Shown here piece by piece: positions 18,752 to 26,028 of a DNA stretch of 64,000 nucleotides. Every line of letters begins with the position of its first letter. The stretch's first letter is position 1. The notes under the pieces were generated by a model, which saw only the letters and a list, made by a program, of their open reading frames with translations, was not told the origin of the DNA and searched no databases. Both the position numbers and the translations under genes were made by a program. This stretch comes from Mycobacterium lentiflavum (lineage in GTDB: Bacteria > Actinomycetota > Actinomycetes > Mycobacteriales > Mycobacteriaceae): positions 1,922,001-1,986,000 of the forward strand of contig NZ_CP092423.2 of NCBI RefSeq assembly GCF_022374895.2, read 5' to 3'.

Positions 18752-19395
18752 CGCGGCGTCTCCGGGAGCATTTCCGAAGCGCGGGCCGCGATCACCGCGA
18801 AGAACTCCTCGATGAACCGCCGTGCCTCCTGGCCGCCGTCGAAACCGCGCCATAGCATGCGCAGCCGGCCGACGAATTCGTAACAGGCGTCGATCGGGAC
18901 GAGATAGCTTTGCGGCTGCGCGGATTCGTCGCTCTCCGGAACCCGGACCAGCAGTGCCTCCACGTCGGGGGTGAGCAGGTCCACTCGCGGATCGGCCGCG
19001 CGGATGGCGTTCCAGGCGTCGAGGTCGAGTTCGGACTCGCAGGCCCCGGCGGGGCCGGGATAGAACGCCACCGTGCGCAACAGCGCGGAGTTGGTGAAGA
19101 AGAACGCGACGCCGACGGGAATCTGAAGTGCGTCCCAGGCGCGACGGTCCAACGCGAAATTCGGGAATGCGAGGTACCTATCCGGCACCGCGCGGTAGCG
19201 CAGTTCGGCTTGCGCGTCGGTGAACAGCAGATAGCAGGCGCGGCACACACACATCAGTTGCCGGCCCGCGACATTCACGACGTGCTGATGCTCGTCGGCG
19301 ATGCTCTCCGCGCACATTTCGCAGCACTCACCGGTCGGCTCGGGAGTTGCGCGGCCGCTCCTGATACGGGCCAGCACGTCATACGGAGTCGTCAT
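18748..19395 (-). CDS. DUF5947-like Cys-rich protein
   Basis: 215 residues. A cysteine-rich N-terminal block is visible: GECCEMCAESIADEHQHVVN followed by LMCVCRACYLLFTD, which together could bind a metal. After that come RYRAVPDRYLAFPNFALDRR and LQIPVGVAFFFTNSALLRTV. It matches the family I know as DUF5947, associated with hydrogenase clusters. It overlaps the NifU/Rieske-like gene and the DUF6084 gene by ATGA at both ends. A role as an Fe-S or metal handling partner is plausible but unproved. Confidence 0.78.
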   Translation of the reverse strand: MTTPYDVLARIRSGRATPEPTGECCEMCAESIADEHQHVVNVAGRQLMCVCRACYLLFTDAQAELRYRAVPDRYLAFPNFALDRRAWDALQIPVGVAFFFTNSALLRTVAFYPGPAGACESELDLDAWNAIRAADPRVDLLTPDVEALLVRVPESDESAQPQSYLVPIDACYEFVGRLRMLWRGFDGGQEARRFIEEFFAVIAARASEMLPETPR

Positions 19396-20342
19396 GCGCC
19401 GGCTCCCGCCGGTTCGGCCAGTGCGACCGATGGCACCCCGTCGCGGAGCAGCAGGGGCAGCGGATCGAGGTGAGTTCCGTCGGGACCGGCGCCCGCGTGC
19501 ACGATGTCGAATTGCGTGCCGCAGCGGGGGCAGCCCAGCAGCGTCTCGCGCAGTTGGGCTCCCGCCAGTGTGTCGTCGCAGACCGGGCAATGGTCGACGT
19601 AGGCCAGTGGCAGGTCGCCCACCCGGCACACCACCACCGTGGTGTCCGAAATCCGGAATCCGGCAACCTCGCCGGGCGCCAACTCGGCCAGTTCGGGCAC
19701 CGGGTGCCAGCTGTTCGCATGCACCGTCGAACCGTTCGAACGCACACGCGCCAGCAGTGCGTCCGCCGGAATCACCGACGGCTCGGCCGCAGGCTGGGCG
19801 GTGACCACCTCGATCGCCGAAATCTCCGGCGCCGCAGCACGAACGGCGTCCTCGACGGCGAGCTCCAGCGTCACCGCCGACGAGGGGCAGCTCTTACAGC
19901 TGCCGGTGAATGCCAGCCGTACGGTGCTTTCTCCCGTCGCTGCGACGGGAACGATCTCCAGCAACTCGACGTCGCCGCCATGTGAGCCCAGATACGGGCG
20001 CACCCGGTCCAGCGCGTCGCAGACCCGGCGATGCATATCGTGTGGGTGCAAGCCGTGCACAAGGAGCAGGCTGGCCACCAGGTCGTCCGTGGCCAGCCGC
20101 TCGGTCAGGTCGGGATCTCCCAATTGCATGATCCGCTCGAGCCCGGCGCCGTAAAGCCCGACTACCTCACGGACCAGCTGTTGTGCGCGCTCATACGCTG
20201 CCGTGCCACCCGCCGCGCAGGAATCCAGCAGTGTCTGGATCCGATCGCCCGCAGTACGCCATTGCACTTCGCTTTCGGGGACTTCTCGGGTTTTCTCCGG
20301 GCGATCCGCCGCGCCCGGCTTCGCCGCGCTTGCGCTCGTCAC
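19392..20342 (-). CDS. hhyE: NifU C-terminal domain plus Rieske-like four-Cys domain, probable electron-transfer partner of the hydrogenase (HhyE-like)
   Basis: 316 residues from GTG 20342, which overlaps the large-subunit stop by GTGA. Residues about 100-185 are a NifU C-terminal domain with C149-K-S-C152 (FTGSCKSCPSSAVTLELA). Residues about 190-310 have the order of a Rieske domain (VVVCRVGDLPLAYVDHCPVC), but the ligand motifs read C252-P-V-C255 and C271-P-R-C274 instead of CxH and CxxH. It lies between the large subunit and the DUF genes, as HhyE does in other mycobacteria. About residues 2-16 come from GC-rich DNA that looks like a dispersed repeat; GTG 20267 (V26) is an alternative start. 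Confidence 0.85.
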   Translation of the reverse strand: MTSASAAKPGAADRPEKTREVPESEVQWRTAGDRIQTLLDSCAAGGTAAYERAQQLVREVVGLYGAGLERIMQLGDPDLTERLATDDLVASLLLVHGLHPHDMHRRVCDALDRVRPYLGSHGGDVELLEIVPVAATGESTVRLAFTGSCKSCPSSAVTLELAVEDAVRAAAPEISAIEVVTAQPAAEPSVIPADALLARVRSNGSTVHANSWHPVPELAELAPGEVAGFRISDTTVVVCRVGDLPLAYVDHCPVCDDTLAGAQLRETLLGCPRCGTQFDIVHAGAGPDGTHLDPLPLLLRDGVPSVALAEPAGAGA

Positions 20343-22138
20343 TGCACGGCGGGTGATTGCGTTGGTGTGTGCAGTCTCTCCAGGGTCTTGCCCTTCCCCA
20401 GATACATGTGCACACCGCACGGCAGGCAGGGGTCGAAGCTGCGCACGGTGCGCATGACGTCGATGCCCTTGAAGTTCTCCCGATTGTTCTCCTCGAAGAT
20501 CGGCTGACCCTGGACCGCGTCCTCGTAGGGGCCCGGCGTGCCAAAGCTGTCGCGCGGGTTGGCATTCCACGGGGTCGGCGGGTACGGGTGGTAGTTCGCG
20601 ATCTTGCCGTCCCGGATCACCAAGTGGTGGCTCAGCACGCCGCGTACCGCCTCGGTGAAGCCGCAACCGATGCCCTCGTCGGGCACCTCGAAGCGCTCCC
20701 AGGTCTTGGTGCGCCCGGCGCGGATCTCCTCCAACGCCTTCTCGGCGAAGTGCAGGGCGCACGCGGCCGCGTAGGCCTGGAAGTAGGTCCGGGCACGGTC
20801 CCGTTCGATCGTGTTGCTGCCGTACTTGGGGACCTTCCACTCGAATTCGACCGGCCCCTTCAGCGCGGTCTTGGGCAGGTTGATCTTGACGCTGTTGCCG
20901 GTCGCCTTGACGTAGCCGATGTCGACCAGCCCGGCCAGCGCCGTCGACCACAGCCGCGCCAGCGGGCCGCCGCCGGTGTCGAGCGCCAAGTGGTCCTTGC
21001 CGTCGAACCAGCGCGGTGACATCACCCAGCTGTACTTGCCGCCGTCCATGTCGCGCTTCTGCGGATGCGGGTTGGTGTGCTGGTTCCACGGGTGTCGCCG
21101 GTCCACCGCGTTGCCCAGTGGATCGGTCTTGACGAACATCTCCTGATCGGTCCAGTCGTCGTAATACGAACTGCCCAAAAGGATCCGGATGCCGAGGTTG
21201 ATGTCGACCAGCGAGTGCGTGACCAGCTTGCCGTCGACCACCACACCCGGGGTGACGAACATCGCGTTGCCCCAGCGCTCCATGTCCTTGTACTCGAAGT
21301 TGCACACCTCGGGGTCTTGGAAGGAACCCCAGCAGCCGAGCAGAGTGCGGCGCAGGCCGACCTTCTCGTAGCCGGGCAGCGCGGTGTAGAAGAAGTCGAA
21401 CAGGTCGTCGTGCATCGGCACGACCTTCTTCATGAACTCGACGTAGCGCATCAGCCGCGTCATGTAGTCCGTCATCAGCTGAATCGTCGCGACCGTGCCC
21501 ACCCCGCCCGGGTAAAGCGTGGACGGGTGTACGTGGCGACCTTCCATGAGGCAGAACATCTCTCGCGTCCACCGACTCACCGCCAGCGCCTCGCGGTAGA
21601 ACTCGCCGCTGAACGGATTGAGCGAGCGCATGATGTCGGCGATCGTGCGGTAGCCATGTGCATCCGCCTGCGGTGCTTGTGTTTTCTCCGCCAGGGAAAG
21701 CACGCTCGGATTGGTCTCGGCGACCATCTTCTCGCAGAAGTCGACGCCGACCAGATTCTCCTGGAAGATGTTGTGGTCGAACATGTACTCCGCTGCCTCA
21801 CCCAGGTTGACGATCCACTCGCCGAGGTGTGGCGGCTTCACGCCGTAGGCCATGTTCTGCGCGTAACAGGAGCAGGTGGCGTGGTTGTCGCCGCAAATGC
21901 CGCAGATCCGGCTGGTGATGAAGTGGGCGTCGCGGGGATCCTTGCCCTTCATGAAAATCGAGTAGCCGCGGAAAATCGACGAGGTGCTGTGGCACTCGAC
22001 GACTTCCTTGTTCTCGAAATCGATCTTGGTGTAGATGCCAAGGCTGCCGACGATCCTGGTGATCGGGTCCCACGCCATTTCGACGAGCTGACCCGGCTCC
22101 TTCTTTTCTTCTGTTGGCTTGGGAATGATGGTTGTCAT
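20339..22138 (-). CDS. hhyL: [NiFe]-hydrogenase large subunit, group 1h type
   Basis: 599 residues. The Ni-Fe centre ligands are intact: R77-I-C79-G-I-C82 with H86 in RICGICGDNHATCS near the N-terminus, and D569-P-C571-L-P-C574 with H577 near the C-terminus. Twenty-two residues follow H577 and should be removed by the maturation protease after nickel insertion. The L1 motif and the neighbours fit the actinobacterial high-affinity group 1h (formerly group 5) enzymes that oxidise atmospheric H2. No signal peptide, so it folds in the cytoplasm. It lies 70 bases downstream of the small-subunit gene. Confidence 0.97.
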   Translation of the reverse strand: MTTIIPKPTEEKKEPGQLVEMAWDPITRIVGSLGIYTKIDFENKEVVECHSTSSIFRGYSIFMKGKDPRDAHFITSRICGICGDNHATCSCYAQNMAYGVKPPHLGEWIVNLGEAAEYMFDHNIFQENLVGVDFCEKMVAETNPSVLSLAEKTQAPQADAHGYRTIADIMRSLNPFSGEFYREALAVSRWTREMFCLMEGRHVHPSTLYPGGVGTVATIQLMTDYMTRLMRYVEFMKKVVPMHDDLFDFFYTALPGYEKVGLRRTLLGCWGSFQDPEVCNFEYKDMERWGNAMFVTPGVVVDGKLVTHSLVDINLGIRILLGSSYYDDWTDQEMFVKTDPLGNAVDRRHPWNQHTNPHPQKRDMDGGKYSWVMSPRWFDGKDHLALDTGGGPLARLWSTALAGLVDIGYVKATGNSVKINLPKTALKGPVEFEWKVPKYGSNTIERDRARTYFQAYAAACALHFAEKALEEIRAGRTKTWERFEVPDEGIGCGFTEAVRGVLSHHLVIRDGKIANYHPYPPTPWNANPRDSFGTPGPYEDAVQGQPIFEENNRENFKGIDVMRTVRSFDPCLPCGVHMYLGKGKTLERLHTPTQSPAVQ

Positions 22139-22208
22139 TGCACTACTGCTCTCTGCTCCAAGGGCTGGTGGCGTGAAGTCGCTGAAAAAAAGACGAGCGC
22201 GCCGCGAC

Positions 22209-23264
22209 CTACCAGGTGCGGCGTGCCCCGCTGACGAGCTCGGTGCCCTTGTGGCGCCAGCGCGGTTCCTTGTCGACGGTTCGGGCCGTGATACCCCTCA
22301 AACTACGAATCACGGACCCGTATAACCCCGACGCAGTGCTGGAGAGTTTGCCGCCGGGCGGTTCGTCCATGAACGGCATGAATTTGTCGGGGAACCCCGG
22401 CATCGTGCACCCGATGCAGATTCCGCCGACGTTCGGGCAACCACCGATGCCGTTGATCCATCCGCGCTTGGGCACATTGCATTTCACGACCGGGCCCCAA
22501 CAGCCAAGTTTGACAATGCATTTCGGTGAGCCGTACTCGGTGGCGAAATCGCCCTGCTCGTAGTAGCCGGCCCGGTCACACCCCTCGTGCACCGTGTTGC
22601 CGAATAACCACTTGGGGCGCAGCGCGTCGTCGAGCGGGATCATCGGCGCCTGGCCGGTGGCCATGTACAGCAGGTAGGTCAGTGTCTCGGACAGGTTGTC
22701 CGGATGGATCGGGCAGCCGGGCACGCACACGATCGGGATGCCGGCCTTGCTTTTCCATCCCCAGCCGAGGTAGTCGGGTACGCCCATCGCTCCGGTCGGA
22801 TTGCCGGCCATCGCGTGGATGCCGCCGTAGGTGGCGCAGGTCCCGACCGCGACGATCGCTGTGGCCTTGGGCGCCAGCCGGTCGAGCCACTCGCTGGTGG
22901 TCATCGGCTGACCGGTGGCGGGGTCGTTGCCGAATCCGCACCAGTAGCCCTCGTCCTTGATCTTCTCGTTGGGAATGGATCCCTCGACGACAAGCACGAA
23001 CGGTTCCAGTTCACCGCGGTCGGCCTTGAAGAACCATTCGAGGAAGTCGTCCGCGCCCCCGGTGGGTCCGCATTCGAAATCGATCAGGGGCCAGTGGACG
23101 GCGACTTTGGGGAGACCGGGCAGAGCTCCGAGAGCGATCTCCTCGACGCTGGGTTGGGTGGCGGCAGTCAACGCCACCGAATCGCCGTCACAACTGAGGC
23201 CCGCGTTGATCCACAGCACGTGGATCAGCGTCTCTTCTGCTTTGACTGCTGCTTCCGTTGGCAT
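22209..23264 (-). CDS. hhyS: [NiFe]-hydrogenase small subunit, group 1h type, with CxxD proximal-cluster motif
   Basis: 351 residues. The proximal-cluster region at the N-terminus reads INAGLSC25-D-G-D28: the second Cys of the usual CxxC is Asp. Later ligands are C143 (GTCATYGG), C180/C184 (VCVPGCP), H226/C229/C249/C255 for the distal cluster and C262/C283/C286 (with extra C276) for the medial one. Asp ligation of the proximal cluster is known from the Ralstonia eutropha actinobacterial-type enzyme. There is no twin-arginine signal at the N-terminus. The leader upstream (23265-23567) carries the palindromes listed separately. Confidence 0.96.
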   Translation of the reverse strand: MPTEAAVKAEETLIHVLWINAGLSCDGDSVALTAATQPSVEEIALGALPGLPKVAVHWPLIDFECGPTGGADDFLEWFFKADRGELEPFVLVVEGSIPNEKIKDEGYWCGFGNDPATGQPMTTSEWLDRLAPKATAIVAVGTCATYGGIHAMAGNPTGAMGVPDYLGWGWKSKAGIPIVCVPGCPIHPDNLSETLTYLLYMATGQAPMIPLDDALRPKWLFGNTVHEGCDRAGYYEQGDFATEYGSPKCIVKLGCWGPVVKCNVPKRGWINGIGGCPNVGGICIGCTMPGFPDKFMPFMDEPPGGKLSSTASGLYGSVIRSLRGITARTVDKEPRWRHKGTELVSGARRTW

Positions 23265-23427
23265 ACTGCAGCTTTCCGGGGCCGGGCTGAGGCCCCTGCG
23301 CCACCGGAGTCGACCGTCGGCCCACTTGCGCAGCGCTGTTTTTGGGTCTACTCCCAGCCCTCTGGGGTTGTCAACGGTTCCTCATTTGCGGGCAGCTAAA
23401 CAGATGTCCAATGGGCGCCGTAAAACA

Positions 23428-23468
23428 GCCCATTTGCGCTGTGCAGCAGCTAATTTCGGCAAATGGGC
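23428..23468. promoter_or_regulatory. 10-base inverted repeat with CATTTGC heptamers
   Basis: GCCCATTTGC (23428-23437) and its exact reverse complement GCAAATGGGC (23459-23468) flank 21 bases. The heptamer CATTTGC occurs on either strand at 23383-23389, 23431-23437, 23459-23465 and 23541-23547, all inside the leader. It could be an operator array or, as RNA, a stem; no T-tract follows. Confidence 0.55.
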
Positions 23469-23535
23469 GCTGGCGCTTCGAACCGATGAGCGTGGCTAAC
23501 TACTACGAGGTGGAGTAGGCGTCGGGAACGACCTT

Positions 23536-23558
23536 GTCTTGCAAATGGTTTGCAAGAC
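23536..23558. promoter_or_regulatory. Probable Nur box: perfect 23-base palindrome in the hydrogenase leader
   Basis: GTCTTGCAAA (23536-23545) is followed by TGG and its exact reverse complement TTTGCAAGAC (23549-23558). Read as a nickel-regulator box it is TTGCAA-N5-TTGCAA (23539-23555), which is the consensus I recall for Streptomyces Nur. It begins nine bases after the hypB stop codon and 272 bases before the small-subunit ATG. It lacks a T-tract, so a terminator is less likely than an operator. Confidence 0.7.
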
Positions 23559-23567
23559 ATCGCACGT

Positions 23568-24344
23568 TCAGTCCACCACCCCGTCGGCGAACCGTCTCAG
23601 CCAACCGAACCAGGCGCCCATGCCGGCGCCGGTGCGCGCGCTCACCGGCAGAATCGTCGCGGTCGCATTGACCTCGCGGACGTGCGCAATGTAACTGTCC
23701 ACCTCGACGTCCAGGTAGGGGATCAGGTCAATCTTGTTGAGCAACACCACATCCACCGATCTGAACATCACGGGATACTTCAGTGGCTTGTCCTCACCCT
23801 CGGTGACGGAGTAAACCATGGCCTTGGCGTGCTCGCCGACGTCGAACTCCGCGGGGCAGACCAGGTTGCCGACGTTCTCGATGATCACCAGGTCCAGTCC
23901 GGGGAGGTCGAGGCCCGGCAGCGCGCGATTGACCATGGGAGCGTCGAGGTGGCATTCGCCGCCAAAGCCGTTACTGGTGTTCAGCAGTGACACCTGGGCG
24001 CCGCGACCGCTGAGCTTGGCCGCATCGAGGTCGGTGGCGATGTCGCCCTCGATCACCCCGATCGCCAACTGTCCGGCGAGCTCGTCAAGGGTTGCCGCGA
24101 GGACGGTCGTTTTTCCCGAGCCCGGCGAGCTCATCAGGTTGAGTGCGCGGATGCCGTTGCTCTCGAAGGCCGCGCGGTTGGCGCCGGCGCGAACGTCGTT
24201 CTCGGCGAAGATCGCCTCCAGCACGTCGATGCGCTGCTTGCCGGTCTCGTAGTGACGGTGATCGCCGTGGTCGTGCTCATGTGAAACGTGATCGTGATCG
24301 TGCGGGTGCCCGGTGCCGTCGTCGTGCCGATGAAATCTACCCAT
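23568..24344 (-). CDS. hypB: Hydrogenase nickel incorporation GTPase HypB
   Basis: 258 residues. The N-terminal 31 residues hold 11 His (alternating HD/EH), a nickel-storage tail. The G domain has P-loop SSPGSGKTTVLAATL (about 72-86), Switch region VIEGDIATDLDAAKL, LVIIENVGNLVCPAEFDVGE with metal-binding Cys, and base-recognition LLNKIDL. HypB delivers Ni2+ to the large subunit with HypA, using GTP hydrolysis. It starts 39 bases after the hypA stop. Confidence 0.97.
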   Translation of the reverse strand: MGRFHRHDDGTGHPHDHDHVSHEHDHGDHRHYETGKQRIDVLEAIFAENDVRAGANRAAFESNGIRALNLMSSPGSGKTTVLAATLDELAGQLAIGVIEGDIATDLDAAKLSGRGAQVSLLNTSNGFGGECHLDAPMVNRALPGLDLPGLDLVIIENVGNLVCPAEFDVGEHAKAMVYSVTEGEDKPLKYPVMFRSVDVVLLNKIDLIPYLDVEVDSYIAHVREVNATATILPVSARTGAGMGAWFGWLRRFADGVVD

Positions 24345-24383
24345 CGCTCAACACCTTTCGATGTGACGTCCGGCGCGGACGTG

Positions 24384-24719
24384 TCACGAGACGTCCAGCG
24401 ACGTCACCAGGAACTCGTTGCCGCACACGACCTCGACGTCGGAGCTGTCGCAGTGTGGACACCAAATCGACCAGGCCGAGGTGATCTCCGACTGGCGGCC
24501 GCACGCGTGGCAGCGGACCTGCGCGCCGACGCACTCGAGTTCCAGCTCGGCGTCCGGCATGTTCTCCGATTCCCGGACGAGGGTCCAGCAGAACGACAAC
24601 GAATCGGGAACCACCTGGCGCAGGGCGCCGATCCGGACGCGGACCACGTCGACGTGCCGTCCGTCGGCGTGTGTTTTGACCACGCCTGCGATCGCCTCGC
24701 ACAGCGAAAGCTCATGCAT
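24384..24719 (-). CDS. hypA: Hydrogenase nickel metallochaperone HypA
   Basis: 111 residues. Nickel is bound through the N-terminal MHEL motif (His2). A structural zinc site is formed by C70-H-A-C73 and C87-P-H-C90. The partner HypB is encoded immediately downstream. The gene follows nicT by 74 bases, so nickel uptake and nickel insertion genes form one block. Confidence 0.96.
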   Translation of the reverse strand: MHELSLCEAIAGVVKTHADGRHVDVVRVRIGALRQVVPDSLSFCWTLVRESENMPDAELELECVGAQVRCHACGRQSEITSAWSIWCPHCDSSDVEVVCGNEFLVTSLDVS

Positions 24720-24793
24720 CGCCGGTCACCGGTCTCGGGCGCGCGGCCATGAAGTCGTTTCTACACCCGTGCGGCCGCGGATACCCGGTGAAT

Positions 24794-25912
24794 TCAGCCC
24801 GTGCTTTCGGTCGGCACGGCCCACTTCTGTTCGATGCGGCCATAGCGCCACACGAGTAGGGCTGCCACCCAGGTGGCAGCGAAGATGCCGACTACGACGA
24901 AGCCGACGGTGTTGAGGTCGAGTCCACCGAGCAAGTCCCAGAACCGGCCGCGCCAGCCCAACTGCTCGGCGAACAGCCCGAGCAGTTCGACGCTGCCGAT
25001 CAGCAGGGCGACGACCACCGACAGCGCGGTGACGGTGATGTTGTAGTAGATCTTGCGCACCGGGTTGGAGAACGCCCAGCCGTAGGCGAAGTTCATGAAC
25101 GAGCCGTCGATGGTGTCCAGCAGGCACATGCCGGCGGCGAACAACACCGGCAAACACAGGATGGCGTACCAGGGCAGCCCGACCGCCGCGCTGGTGCCGG
25201 CCAGCACCAGCAGGGCGACCTCGGTGGCGGTGTCGAAGCCCAGGCCGAACAGCAGGCCGATCGGGTATATGTGCCACGACTTGGTGATCGAGTGCGTGAA
25301 GCGGCCGAGGAAGCGGTTGAGAAATCCGCGGTTGTCCAGTTGCCGTTCCAGCTCGGTCTCGTCGTACTGGCCGCGGCGCATTCGCAAGACCACCCGCAGG
25401 ATTGCGACCAGCACCATGAGATTGAGCAGAGCGATCAGGTAGAGGAACGCGCCCGAGACGCTCGTGCCGATCAGTGCGGTGTAGTGATGCAGCGCCGAGG
25501 AGTCGTCCTGGAGCGGCCCGACGATCGCTTTGGCCCCGATCGCCAGCAGCATCGCCAGGGTGAACACCACGGTGGAGTGGCCCAGCGAGAAGAAGAACCC
25601 GACGGCCAGGGGGCGCTGCCCGTCGCTCATCAGCTTGCGGGTGGTGTTGTCGATGGCGGCGATGTGGTCGGCGTCGAAGGCGTGCCGCAGTCCGAGAGCG
25701 TAAGCCGTCAGCCCGACGCCGATGCCAAAGGCCTTGCCGCCCACGCTTAGTCGCGCCGGCTCAACGATCACCACCAGGGTGAACCAGCCGATGAGATGCA
25801 GCGCGACGATCACCGCGAGCATGACCCCCAGGCGCCCCCACTCCGCCGTCGTCAGGAAGCCGTAAAGCCTGGCTAACCTGGTGCGCCGCGCGGCGAGCTC
25901 CGTTCCCGGCAT
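24794..25912 (-). CDS. nicT: High-affinity nickel/cobalt transporter NicT (NiCoT family)
   Basis: 372 residues from ATG 25912, the length I recall for M. tuberculosis NicT (Rv2856); the longer frame from 25990 would run across the divergent promoter region. About eight membrane segments. The family signature in helix 2 is RHAFDADHIAAIDN (H77, D82, H83: HX4DH). Other NiCoT motifs are FFSLGHSTVVF, LGFDTATEVALL and LLDTIDGSFMNFAYGWAF. It supplies Ni2+ for the hydrogenase. A near-perfect TTGCAA-type palindrome lies 33-47 bases upstream of the start. Confidence 0.96.
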   Translation of the reverse strand: MPGTELAARRTRLARLYGFLTTAEWGRLGVMLAVIVALHLIGWFTLVVIVEPARLSVGGKAFGIGVGLTAYALGLRHAFDADHIAAIDNTTRKLMSDGQRPLAVGFFFSLGHSTVVFTLAMLLAIGAKAIVGPLQDDSSALHHYTALIGTSVSGAFLYLIALLNLMVLVAILRVVLRMRRGQYDETELERQLDNRGFLNRFLGRFTHSITKSWHIYPIGLLFGLGFDTATEVALLVLAGTSAAVGLPWYAILCLPVLFAAGMCLLDTIDGSFMNFAYGWAFSNPVRKIYYNITVTALSVVVALLIGSVELLGLFAEQLGWRGRFWDLLGGLDLNTVGFVVVGIFAATWVAALLVWRYGRIEQKWAVPTESTG

Positions 25913-25943
25913 TCGTCCCACATTAGGGTCGGGCGCGAGCTGG

Positions 25944-25960
25944 ATGCAACCGAGTTGCAG
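25944..25960. promoter_or_regulatory. Probable Nur box between nicT and the divergent Fur-family gene
   Basis: TGCAAC (25945-25950), CGA and GTTGCA (25954-25959) form a perfect 15-base palindrome. In Nur-box phase it reads ATGCAA-N5-TTGCAG, which matches TTGCAA-N5-TTGCAA except for the outermost base on each side. It sits in the 116-bp divergent region, so one bound protein could control both genes. Confidence 0.65.
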
Positions 25961-26028
25961 GAGGAATCGGCGACTCCGTGGGACGCCCAAGACTGGTAAT
26001 CCGGGATATCCGGCGCAAGACTAGGCGG

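Larger units (their letters stand above)
23265..23567 (-). promoter_or_regulatory. 303-bp leader between hypB and the hydrogenase small-subunit gene
   Basis: This stretch has no credible ORF and is more A+T-rich than its neighbours, mainly at 23380-23560. It carries the TTGCAA palindrome, four CATTTGC heptamers and a 10-base inverted repeat (separate entries). GGAAAG lies seven bases before the small-subunit ATG. The region most likely holds a promoter for the structural genes, separate from any read-through from nicT-hypA-hypB. I cannot assign -10 and -35 boxes with confidence. Confidence 0.6.

Noticed and set aside
23536..23558. Palindrome considered as the hypB terminator
   Set aside because: It is adjacent to the hypB stop, but its arms are A+T-containing and weak as RNA stem, there is no T-tract, and it fits the Nur consensus with exact spacing.
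8845..25912. Hydrogenase island considered as recently acquired by horizontal transfer
   Set aside because: GC content and codon use look like those of the flanks; there are no integrase genes, tRNA, insertion sequences or visible direct repeats at the borders.
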